Source: Symsagittifera roscoffensis
Taxonomy: Eukaryota; Xenacoelomorpha; Acoela; Convolutidae
Reading direction: 5' to 3'
DNA: 64,000 nucleotides
Assembly (NCBI RefSeq): GCF_963678635.1
Contig: NC_087065.1
Coordinates: forward strand, 17,621,623 to 17,685,622
Of the stretch, positions 42,632-53,250 are shown piece by piece. The position numbers and the translations under genes were made by a program. The stretch's first letter is position 1, and every line of letters begins with the position of its first letter. A model generated the notes under the pieces. It was given only the letters and a program-made list of their open reading frames with translations, did not search any database and was not told the origin of the DNA.

Positions 42632-45600
42632 GACACCAACCATCAGGTTAATACTGGACACTGTCGTCCAAGCAAAAAAAAAACATTAAAACAGAGAGTG
42701 ATAATCTTCGCATTAGATATATACGCAGGGATATTCATTCTGGTTTTCAAATAAGCATACGCACAAATACCATTGGACAACAACAACAGCAACAGCAAAA
42801 CCAGAGAACAATGTAAATTCAATTTAGTCGGGCACCTAAAAATTTCACCGCTTGATTGATTTGCCGGCCGATTTTCAACAGGCGAACGGCCTTACTCTAG
42901 CAAACTGTAAACTCGTATTGGACAAGTTCAAAGCAGAGCCTAAATGCAAATTTGCGTGTAGAATTTGATTGAGTGATTATTTTTATCCTGACTGAAAAAC
43001 TAGACGATTGATAAATCAAACTGAGGCAATTGAAAACTTTAAACCTCTAAAAACATAGAAAAAGCTGAAACGCTTCTTGAAATCGAAACACCATCTGACC
43101 TATTAGATTCCTAACCTAGCTGCCTAAGACTTCTAATGAAAAGCAAAAAATCAAGCTTGAAATGGCTAACCTAATGCATGAAAAAAAATTTCAGAAAATA
43201 ATCAGATTAGTGGCCAATATCACAAAATATGACATCTCGACTAAAACCTTGTTACAATAATTGTGTGCGATGCATTTATAACAAGTTTAGTGGCGGCATT
43301 AGAATATTGCTTTTTCTGAAAAGATGGATACCGGACACCGTATTTTTCTGAAGTTTTTCGAGCTCTCAAGAGTTGAAGTACTCAACAAATGAGCTAGAGT
43401 TATTCGCAGTGCTCACAAAATGAGCTGGAGTAGATTAGTCAATAGAAAATTGGACTTAATACTTAAATGAAAAATTTCACAAAAAGTACCGACCAACTAC
43501 CCGTTTTATGTGCTTCAAACGAATCGGAGATTTCAACGAGAGTTCAATAAAGGCTAACAAGAAAGATTGATAGTTTTTGGTTTTTCGCAAACATCATCCA
43601 GGATCAAAAATGGGATTATTTGACTACTTCAAGAGCAACCCAAACAGCCTGGCGAGCTTTTATGATGAGATTTTTGTAGTTGCTAAGACCATTACATTCG
43701 TTTCAAAATGAAAATAAAACTAAGACTCAAAGTGCTCAACGAGTTAGCTAATACGAAACGAGTATCAAAAAAAGTTGACTGACGAGCAAAATTAAAGCCA
43801 TTAAAATTTTGAGTTCGTGCTAAACTCACAATCGAAACAGCTGCCAATTGTTTTAAAAATTTGATTAAAATTCACATTCAGAAAATTTTCATTGTCAACA
43901 AAACATCAGAAACGAGGAAAAAACAATCCAAAAAATCACAGAAATACCAATCGCAGGAAAACAAAGTTAAACAATTTAATAAGAAATAAACCAGAAAAAG
44001 ACATCCTACTAAGAACAACAGCGGAAAGCCAGTTCTATTCAACGAAAGCGCAAAAATCAGACAAGGCGCAAGACGAAGTTGCCAGAATGGAGCAAAAATA
44101 AAAAGACAACAAAAAAAAGAATCAATCCAAGTGAGAAAATGAAGCCGATAAACAACAATAGTACCCAAAAACGAATAACAAAACAACCGACTAACTTCCG
44201 ACCAAGAAACAGGTAAGGGGAACATGAGTAATGAGACAAAAATCTATAAACTCAGACTGTTCAATAACCTGGAAGACAAGCCAGAAATGGATTCAGGTAC
44301 AAAAAAAAACAAAGACAAACACAGAAACAGTATATTCAGGGCCCAGCATAAAAATACGACAAAATTTTATTCAATAATGGTGATGGCAACCAAACTTTGA
44401 AAAAGCAAACACAGGGAAACATCAACCTTCTCTCGCCAAGTGAGAAGAAAACACAGAATCACAACAGAGCTCAAACTGTCATGGACACACATAATACAGA
44501 AAAAACCGTGGATAAAAGAAAAATTTTCACATCAATTGAAACCAAAATCAACGTTTCCCCTAGGGTCTCAATTAGCAATGAATGCGTACCAGATGGTCTT
44601 GGCAAAACATGACGAGGTTGTGCCACAAAGGAAAACGACTACTCAGAGCAAGAAAAAGGAGGAGCACGACAATCCACTCAATCGAAACATTATCGAATAA
44701 GTTATTAAGTTACCGGATCATAACAACGGCGATGAGAAAATTAAAGCCTGACAAAACAATGCATTTCATGACAAAGTAGAACTAGATATCAATTAAACGA
44801 ACCTACAGACAATATTTTATAAGGTAGCCATGATTATCTGGTCATCGATGACCGAATCTTGATCCCAGGACAATTACGAGAAAAAGTTTCGGAGAGTGAT
44901 TACCTCATATACCCAGGAATTGACGCCAAGCTTGACATGCTAGGAGAATTTTGATTTCATCAAGAATTATTCATCGAGAATTATTAATATTTGGACAAAA
45001 CTGCAAAAAATACCGTGATCAAGATAAAATTCTCAAGGCAGTGAAAGTCAAAAAAATCCTGCTCTGAATTAGTTAAAATCAGAAAGAGTATTAAATGTTG
45101 CAGAACTGATGCCGGATGTAATAAATAAAGATGCAAATAAAACAGCAAAAGAGAGGTTCTCTAACTACACAACAACCAAAAGTTACTTACATACAACAAA
45201 GGACACGCTAAATTTTATGCAAAAATTTTTAGGAAATGACGGAGTCCAGGAAAAATTAGGTGCGATCAAGCACAAACAAAAATGAGCAAGGGTTTTCAAA
45301 AACTTGTAAAGACAATCGCAATAAATTACTAATTGCACCAGCTGATGACCGGGCAATGAGTTTCAAAGAACGGTTCATACAAACACTTTCATACAACGGT
45401 TCATAGAAAAAAGGATCCAAAAAACACACCATAAAAACTAGCATCAGACGTGGCAGAACTAAAGAAATGCTAATGATTACTCCACACGCTGTTACAAAAC
45501 TATCAACTGACGAAATGCATATGGGAAGGCGCCAAAATGCAAAAACCTCGAACCTAAATGCAACTAGCAACCAATATAATAGGAACTGACATACAGTAGG

Positions 45601-47074
45601 CTTATCCGCAATTTCAAACAAACAGAATCTAGAAACGCCACTGCACACGTCGGATTTTAGTCCGAGGACGAGGTGATAATTAGGTACAGGTCACCAAAAG
45701 ACAGCACCCAAAAGAAATCAGTTTGAATAGCAACCAAAATGAGGGACAGGTTTCGAGTGTTTTCATTTAATATGAAAAAGGGGTAAAGGAACCACCGTCG
45801 AAAATCTATACGAAGATAATATAGGTATCTAGATTTGGAAAAAGTTAAAGGGGCCAAACTTGTTCTAATTAAAAGACAAAACGCAGGACGGAAAATCTTA
45901 ATGTATATCCCCAAACTGCATGGGTTGTGCGTGAAGCAACCAATACTGCTACAAAACAGCGGTCTCTCATTTTTCCCAAATCAAAACCTTTGTAGAGTTT
46001 GTGATTTGTATACCAATGCAACTAAAAGATTTCGTCGCATTTAAATCCGCTCGGCATAATGATACTAACCGGTTATTATGTATCGAAAACGCAGTGGCCG
46101 CAGCTCAATCACTGTTCGTGGATAAGACCGAAACACATTTCAAGAAACCAGAGGCTACCGATTAAAAAAAGGTAGAAGAGCAGAAGCAGGGCACCAACAA
46201 AACGGGGAAACCAACTAGTTCAAGATACCAACAAACCTGGCTGTTTCTCGCAGAAAACAACAAGCATCAATCAGATGCAAGCAAAAGCCGAAAAACGAAA
46301 CAAGCAACTTACAAGACAACTCGGTAAAACAACAAGAGGCATCACCAAAATGCGGCTTATTTCTTCATTGTACCAGCCTCGTCATTTATAGAACCAGAAG
46401 TCTGATCGTCGCCATCGGGAAATGAAAAAGCACAGGAACCGGTCCACGAAAAGTGAGACGTCAAAAAGCCCGGGTTGACCAAAACTTAATACCCGTAACA
46501 CTCATGACCGTAACACCCATGAGTTTTGACAACAACAAGGAATGGAACCCTGGTCTCAAACCTCGGCAGCGCTTATCCGGTTATAAAAAAGACAAAATAT
46601 TTTAAAAAATACCAAAACTCAACAGGCCAGGAAGCGCCTGCCCTCAATGAGCTGGCGTAACAAAAAGCCGCACAAACAAGGCAGAAGTCTTGAAAATTTT
46701 TGAATAAATTGGATTCCGCAAAATCCAAACCACAAACACAGATGGACCCGCGTTTGGTAAAACCTTTTATCAGCAGCAGCTAGTCCGCTGGCAGCGACAA
46801 AATACAGGAGAAACACCAGTGTCAAAGCCAAAAAAATGTCAGAAGTCGATAAGGGAAGGCAGGACGAGGACAAAACTAAGCAACCAAACAGAGGTAGAAA
46901 CAGCCCAATGAATAGGCACCCAGAAGGGGTAAACAGAAACGAGGACCATGAGGGAGACTGCACTCACTCCTGTTTCTTTTATATGTATATCATTATTATA
47001 ACATGCATAAAGAAGCCATCCTATGCTTTTGATGAAGCTAAACTTTCATTTTCCGCTATGAAAGATATGATTAT
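42632..47074. other. A-rich decayed region, no intact gene
   Basis: Many overlapping frames of 60-130 codons on both strands, none with a convincing domain. One stretch near 44823-44940 reads DYLVIDDRILIPGQLRE and PGIDAKLDMLGEF in a plus frame. That recalls the segment before the zinc-binding domain of a Gypsy integrase, so part of this region may be an old, heavily broken LTR element. Confidence 0.35.
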
Positions 47075-48060
47075 GTAGTGACCGTTGCGGCACCAGTGAA
47101 GCCATTAGGACTTTAACGTTAGAGCAAGACTAATTTCTGCGATTTGATATTCAACTTTGAGTTGACAATATATCTCTATGTTCTATCTCTTCTTTATTTA
47201 TTTGTATACGTACTCATTGGTTGTATACTACTAGTGGAGGATATCAAGTATTACAGGGTAAAACTGTGGACTAGAAACAAAATTTAACACCCTTTTTGTA
47301 CTATTTTCAGATATTCAATTTTGTCTGACTGTACCTAAAAATTTTCTAAATGCACCATTACATGCAAAAATTGAACAGGGAAAATGTACCAAAAAAGCAA
47401 AATTTTGTTTACTTTTCCCCAAAAACAACCTGAAATGTTTTTTGGCCTGTTCCTTTTCCAAACATATGCAAAATATAGGGATGCAAAATATATGATCAAT
47501 ATAGGGTTGTAGAGAATTCATAAAGCTCATAAAACCATCTTTGTCAACCTAAAATATGCTCCGAATTCTCGTTCAAAGCAGAGGACTTTTGCGGTTGTAT
47601 AAGGCGTGCAGGCTTTTCAGAGTTCGTTTGAAACCAATATTGCACAATTCTGAAGCACGAGCATAAAGTTTTGGGTGCTTTGTAAGTCTTCTATATCCTT
47701 TATGAAGAACACTCAGTCCCATATTTTGTGAGAAAAAAACTAATTTTTTCAAGTTTCTTTTCGGACTGGCATCTTAATTGATGATATCAGTTTTTTTAGA
47801 AACAACTGACATAAAATTGTGCTAAAATCTGAGTAATTTTCCTACATATTTGAATATTACTTTTCTGAACTTTTGTTTGGTCTGTCGTTCTTAAAATTTT
47901 GGCAGACCAAAGAGCCTAAATGGTTGGAAAATGTCCAATTCTATTAGGACATTAATAATGAGACTCAAAACGTACGTTGTTTTCCTGGCTCAAAAAGCAA
48001 ATTTGTTTTCTAATGCTTAACACAAATGAGTTTCAGCATATTTTTTGGTCCGACCAGACC
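47075..48060. repeat. Dispersed repeat, diverged copy
   Basis: Related to 41285-41740 and to the two tandem copies at the right end of the window (AGTTGACAATATAT, GAGGATATCAAGTATTACAGG). Non-coding as far as seen. Confidence 0.45.
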
Positions 48061-48184
48061 ACTGAAGGGTGTGCGGCGTAGCGTTACTTTGGCGTGAAGC
48101 CAGTGTTTTTTCGATCACTCAAGCCTTTTCAATAACAATCCAGACACTGTAACAAACTTTTTCCCTAAATCTCTGATGTATCTG

Positions 48185-48676
48185 TTGCAGCGCAAAAATA
48201 AACGCAAATGTGCGAGAGTATAAATACATATAAAACTGAACCAAAATATAAATGCATATAGGGACAGTAGCCGAGCGTATACATGGTGCGTCCCGGCGGG
48301 TTCGGCGCCGGTTCGAATCCCGCCTAGGTCATTTCCTTTCTAGAACTCGAATATGCACCGAACTTGATGGGATGCTCCGTAACCAGGTTCGATCCCCCAA
48401 ATTCTATTTTAACCGTCTTTTCGCTCTAATTTGGTTCAGCCTTGATTAAGGCTGACCTTTAAAAAGAGCAATTTGTCTCAAGGACAAATACTGGCCATTT
48501 TTGCAGCTTGCTTTGAGTTATGCAGCAGTTTTTTGTGGTCGATGTTACCGTTGATAAAGCTTGTTAAAATTATTGTTATATTTTCAAATTTCCGGAGTTA
48601 TTTTGCCGAGAAAATACTCATTAATTAAAGTGTTTAAAAACCGTTTTTTATATAATCGTGGAGATTGACGCGCACA
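48185..48676 (+). repeat. 5' LTR of the BEL/Pao element
   Basis: 492 bp. Has a TATA-like AGTATAAATA near 48218 and a tRNA-like A-box/B-box segment at 48262-48330. Ends GCGCACA, followed by the primer-binding site. Confidence 0.85.
48262..48330 (+). promoter_or_regulatory. tRNA-like pol III promoter segment inside the LTR
   Basis: TAGCCGAGCG (48268-48277) fits the tRNA A box of the Ser/Leu type. GGTTCGAATCC (48310-48320) is a perfect B box with a mostly paired T-arm. Both are intact in the other LTR (B box at 57598-57608). This resembles the promoter of tRNA-derived SINEs. Confidence 0.6.
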
Positions 48677-48679
48677 TTT

Positions 48680-48697
48680 TGGCGCCCCACAAGGGAC
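48680..48697 (+). promoter_or_regulatory. Primer-binding site, Lys-tRNA-like
   Basis: TGGCGCCCCACAAGGGAC begins four bases after the LTR. It resembles the lysine-tRNA primer sites of retroviruses but is not identical to one I know. Confidence 0.55.
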
Positions 48698-48698
48698 C

Positions 48699-48933
48699 CG
48701 ACAGCAGTCCAGTTATCATTCGAGTGAGACTTCAGGACCAGTTCGAGAATCCCAACTTCTTCTCATCCCTCTTTGACCAGGATCTCTTCCAGTATTTTCA
48801 GTTCATAGCCGATAAAGGAATCGGTGTGCCTCAAAGCTGCGAAAGTGCCCTAGTGTGGTACAGAAAAATGGCGGACAGAGTTGCCGAAGACGTCACCTTG
48901 GGCAGTTCAGTTATCCAGGAACAGTTAAAGTTA
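48699..48933 (+). pseudogene. Captured SEL1L (hrd3) fragment in permuted order
   Basis: The plus frame reads SPVIIRVRLQDQFENPN, DLFQYFQFIADKG, then IGVPQSCESALVWYRK and RVAEDVTLGSSVIQ. From memory, SEL1L proteins have GIGVLQSCESAL first, then GGSVVQRIRLPDEVENPG, then LIQYYQFLAEKG. So this is a host Sel1-repeat gene piece whose two halves are swapped. It begins and ends with the same short match (CAGTTATC at 48710 and 48908), 198 bases apart. No ATG starts it. It lies directly after the primer-binding site of the BEL element. Confidence 0.7.
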
Positions 48934-48961
48934 TTGAAAAAATTTCGGAGAAAAAAAAATT

Positions 48962-49018
48962 AAGCTCAGTCGGTTAGAGCATCGTGCTGGAAACGCGAGG
49001 GTCGACATTTCGGGCCTG
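48962..49018 (+). repeat. tRNA-derived fragment
   Basis: AGCTCAGTCGGTTAGAGCA is a normal tRNA D-arm and A box. TCGTG-CTGGAAA-CGCGA forms an anticodon arm with the invariant T before GGA. The T-arm (GGTCGACATTTC) is decayed and the 5' acceptor strand is missing, so it is not a working tRNA gene. Preceded by a run of nine A residues. Confidence 0.6.
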
Positions 49019-49600
49019 TCTGTGGTTTAGGCAAATAACTCAGTTACTGTGGAAAGAGTTTCTGTTGACCGACTGGCCAGTGGACCGAAAGTGTGCTGCT
49101 AGCCGAAAGCTGACATAGACGTCTGAAAACAGGTATCCTGACTGTCAACTGAGACGTATTGTGTGAGTACAAGTCAACTGCAGACGTTTTGTGTAAGTTA
49201 GCGTAGTGATGGCTGAACAATCCCTCTGCGACTGACCGAAGGCTTGACAACCCGAAACTGGTGCACTCAATCTCCAAAAACTGTAAGACTAGTCTAATCT
49301 TTACAAACCATTCTTTGCAATAAATTTACGTACGATGTGTTATTGTGTATCCCAACTCAAAGCAAGCTACAAGTGGTAATTTTTTCTCGATACCAAAATT
49401 TTTTGGATATTTGTGAACAGAATATTAATCCGTGAAATCGGATCATAGACAAGGGGTACTAGACTAGTTTTTTGGATTGGTTTACGACTCGAACCTGCTG
49501 ATCAAAATTTTCCGAAAAATTTTGGGAAAAAAGTAAAAAAAAATTGCCAAAAATTCCTCAAAACGTCCCCATAATTCTGCGAAACTGTGCTGTAACTTGA

Positions 49601-49723
49601 CACCAACCTTATGTTAGGTGGTCTGGTAGCAAAATATCAGGCAAATTAAGTTTTTTCATCCTCAGGTTTTTTCCGCGTGTGTTGTTGGAACTTAACCAAT
49701 TTGCCTGATCCCCCACATTGGTG
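49601..49723 (+). ncRNA. Leader hairpin 1 of the BEL element
   Basis: Arms ATCAGGCAAATTAAGTT (49636-49652) and AACTTAACCAATTTGCCTGAT (49689-49709, shown only to mark the pairing) enclose a loop with TTCATCCTCAGGTTT and GTGTGTTGTTGG. An outer pair CACCAA/TTGGTG extends it. See hairpin 2 for the comparison. Confidence 0.55.
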
Positions 49724-49826
49724 AAACTGAAAGCCAGTTCGCTTCAAGTAAATATAAGCCGTTTCAGCCCGTCCGATAATTGACTTCGTTGCGCGACACT
49801 AAGGTTAAGTGGTCAGGTACGGTGAT

Positions 49827-49905
49827 ATTAAGTGAGTTAAGTTGAATTCTTTCATCCTCAGGTTTACTCCGTGTGTGTTGTTGGAGTTCAACCGACCTAC
49901 TTAAT
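49827..49905 (+). ncRNA. Leader hairpin 2 of the BEL element
   Basis: Arms ATTAAGT...GTTGAA and TTCAAC...ACTTAAT enclose the same loop as hairpin 1 (TTCATCCTCAGGTTT, GTGTGTTGTTGG). The loop is conserved while the stem bases differ but still pair, so the fold rather than the stem sequence has been kept. Confidence 0.55.
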
Positions 49906-49963
49906 TTCCCCACCCCATTGGTACTTTAGCGTAACGTAGCCGTCGCATAGGTCTATTGAGTGT

Positions 49964-50599
49964 ATGGTATTCATTCTAGGAGCTAGTTCTCTAGACCACG
50001 CGCTCCGTATACTATCCGCGCCGTCTCAAAAGCGCGTGAAAGAGACTTGTTTCACAAAACCCGGCTTAAGCTTTAACTTTAACGCCAGGGACTCGCAGAA
50101 AACTATCCAATACTATCTGCATCACTTTTTTTCGAAACGAAAAGATCTAGTTATTTGGCACGACGCCATAAATAACTCCATTAGTAAGCACCGCAGTAAC
50201 AACAACCGTAGTTTGAGTACTGACCAATTTAAGAGCCTTCTTTTGAGATACAAGGAGAATATTACCGCTTTTGTATACTGTCGCCGCAACGGTACGGACA
50301 ATATAGAAAAAGAGTTGAAAAAGACAGGTATTCTCGTTCTTACCATAATTGAGGATTTTATCTCAAAGCGAAAGGCTAAAGACCAAATACTTATCGAAAA
50401 ATGTAAAGAGCTGCACCAGCCCCCTTCGCTTGAGTTGAAGACTCTGTTGTCACATAGACGATACAGTGCTGACCTATGTACACTGAAAGCTAAGAAGAAG
50501 CGGAACCGTTTGTCGCCTAAAAATCGTAGAGCGATTCACAATAGATTTAAAGCGTTAAAACTTCAAGTTACTACCCCTTGTAAGTTATTGATGCATTAG
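49964..50599 (+). CDS. BEL element ORF before gag, unknown
   Basis: 211 residues from an ATG. FILGASSLDHAL near the start and LVIWHDAINNSISKH near residue 65 have the look of blocks I and III of SGNH-type esterases, but no closing D-x-x-H block was confirmed. The C-terminus is basic (KAKKKRNRLSPKNRR). It sits between the leader hairpins and gag. Unknown; an esterase-like or RNA-binding role is speculation. Confidence 0.45.
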   Translation: MVFILGASSLDHALRILSAPSQKRVKETCFTKPGLSFNFNARDSQKTIQYYLHHFFSKRKDLVIWHDAINNSISKHRSNNNRSLSTDQFKSLLLRYKENITAFVYCRRNGTDNIEKELKKTGILVLTIIEDFISKRKAKDQILIEKCKELHQPPSLELKTLLSHRRYSADLCTLKAKKKRNRLSPKNRRAIHNRFKALKLQVTTPCKLLMH

Positions 50600-50859
50600 A
50601 AAAATTTGTGGATTTACTTGAGTGAAACTAATGAAAGTATTTTGTAAGAGTCATTTATTACTGAAATTATTAAGCATGGAAGTTAAGTTTCAGAAGAAAA
50701 TTAGGAAGTTGTTTGAGAAACGTAGCAACCTCGAAAACGAACTTTATAAATGCCACGAAATAATTTTATAATACATAGAGAGTCAGAGTCGTTGCTCAAA
50801 AACTGATACTTATATTGAAAAATGTAGGAACTACAAAGAACAAGCGGTCGAGATAAATA

Positions 50860-53250
50860 GTGAGTTGATTGATATGGCTGCAAAAAGTGACAATCCAGAC
50901 GAATTGATACTGGCACAGGATATGTGGCTTCATAAGTTGAATCAAAGCAACGATAATGTTCTGCAGGAAGCTATCACATATAAAACAAGTTTTGAGGCAG
51001 TAACAGAGCCGGACAAAATAGATAGCAGCACAAAAGTTTCTCATCATTCTGAAAAAAGTGAAAAACCCCGGTCGCATAAAACAGATACCCGCTCTAAGTT
51101 GTCGCATCGAAGCAGCCGACATCAGCAATCGGGTTCTCAGAAATCTAGTTCTACCGCCGCTCCGTCGAAAACACTTTCTGAGAAAAAGCGCGATTTAATG
51201 ATTTTATAGAAACAACAAGAGGAACTTGAGAGGCAGGCAAAGGCAGGTAAGACTGAAAGAACAACAAAGCCGTTTAGAGTTGGAAGAATTGGCTGAAGAA
51301 CACAGGAAAAAACTGGCAGAAATTGAGTTGAAAGGGCTTCAGTTAGAAGATGAGTTGTCGGAAATCAGCGAGAATGCTGAGGAAAGTAGTTTAACTCGAA
51401 TCTCTCCACAACAAACAATAGGGAAAAGGATCGTACGCGTCACTGGGTCGAATCTGTCGACCACAATCAGCCTGATGCTGTTGTAGTTCCCAATCAAGAG
51501 CAGCACGTTTGTTCAACAGCTCCTGAGGCAACTTATCCTGCATCAACAAATTACTTGGTCTCATCAAGTTTTACAGGAGTGAATAATGGCCAGGCAGGTT
51601 CTAGTGATCCGGGATTGTATTACAGTAACCACATTCACGGACAACAACATAATTTGTCGAGTTTGGTCCGATCGCAGTTTCCGTTAACATTCCAGTAGGG
51701 TTACAGCAGGTCATTCAACCTGTTTCTAATAATTTGCTTCAGCAATTTTTTCTGTCCACTCATCCGGTGCTAGGCAATCCAAACACAGGGTCAGTAGTAG
51801 CTGGCCCTGTTTTGGAAACTATCTGAAAACTATTTTGCTCCGGTAACTTCTGAAATTTATTTTGCTCCAACAACATCTGGAGAAGTTCCTTTTGGTGTAG
51901 CACCGTTCGTTCCTGCACCAACAGCAATTAATCAGGTTTCTTTAAGTCATCAAACTACAGGATCAGTAGTAGCTGGCCACCAAGCACCTGTAAACCCATC
52001 ACAACAACATGTGGGTGTTCCCGTTAGTAGTTATAACTTTTCAAGTGACCACTATAATCCTTATAGTAATTTGTGGAGACCAGCTGTTGCTGCCCCTTTA
52101 ATGTCAACTCAACAGCACTACGTTCCTTCGACAACTGTTTTTTCCGCAGTAACTCCGATTGTTCCTACGAATAATTTTGTTCCTTATACAAGTGGAGGGA
52201 CTGTGTTCTTTGCGCAGCCTGAATATTTTTTTCACATGCTAATCAACCGTTCGTTCCTGATTATCACGATAATTCTTCGAGTTACACAGCGCCAACTCCC
52301 GGTAATTCACCTGGTGCAGACGACGAGCGTCCACTTTTGACACGAGAGTTGGGTAATACACTCATGCACAGCCGCAAAGATCATCTCCCTGAGTGGAAGC
52401 TGACCCAGTTCGATGGCAACCCACTTAATTGGCATGAGTGGTTTGGGCAGTTCATATCGACGGTCGATTCAGCCATGTTCAGTGACGATGAAAAGCTTAC
52501 CTATCTAAAAACGCTCGTAGTGGGTAAAGCAAAATCCCCAATCGCTGAGTATAGCTACAGTGGAGTACTATATAAAGACGCATTAGCAACTCAAAGTTCG
52601 GGCAGCCGCATGCTGTAGTAGGGCCTCATCTAGATAAATTGAGTAAATTGAGAAGATGCATAACTCGGAAAATGTAATTGGATTTTCCTCTGCAATTTCT
52701 GGACTTGTTGCCGTATTCAAGTCCCTGTCTTTCAACGACGACCTGAAAAGTGTTAACTTACTGAGTCAAGCTGTGAGTAAGCTTCCCCCGAACCTTAAGG
52801 AGGCATGGTCAATGCAAACCGTAAGACGCCAATGGCATAGACTCACTCTACTAGATTTCAACGAATGGCTTAAAGAAAAAGCGGATGGTCATGAGAGGCT
52901 AAAAACGATCAATTCTAAGGGTAAGTCTGAGGAACCAGTTAAGCAAAAAGTAGGTACAAAAGTGTTTGCTAGTAACGCAAATGTAAGTAATAAGACTAGG
53001 GAAAAAACCAAAGTACCCTCCATGTTCTGTATGTAAAGGTCAGCACACTCTTTGGAATTGCGCCGCATTCAAAGAGAAAAACGCTACGCAGCGAGCGAAA
53101 CATGTAGCCGAACAAAAACTTTGCTTTGGGTGTTTACAGAGCAATCACAGTTTTCGTAATTGTAGCAAGGCCAGAAAGTGCCCCAAGCCAGATTGTGAAA
53201 GCACGCACAACGTGCTCTTACATGGAGCTGAGAAAATTTTTCCTCCTAAG
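50860..53250 (+). pseudogene. gag: BEL/Pao gag region, broken
   Basis: Parts in order: a Ser/His-rich and coiled-coil segment (LEELAEEHRKKLAEIELKG); a long Pro/Ser/Thr/Gln-rich linker; the DUF1759-type capsid domain (EWKLTQFDGNPLNWHEWFGQ); and Cys/His knuckles (CFGCLQSNHSFRNC). This is the standard Pao layout. Broken in several places. Confidence 0.7.

Noticed and set aside
43878-46963. Many overlapping frames on both strands in A-rich DNA
   Set aside because: None longer than 130 codons and none with a coherent domain; consistent with decayed repeat sequence.
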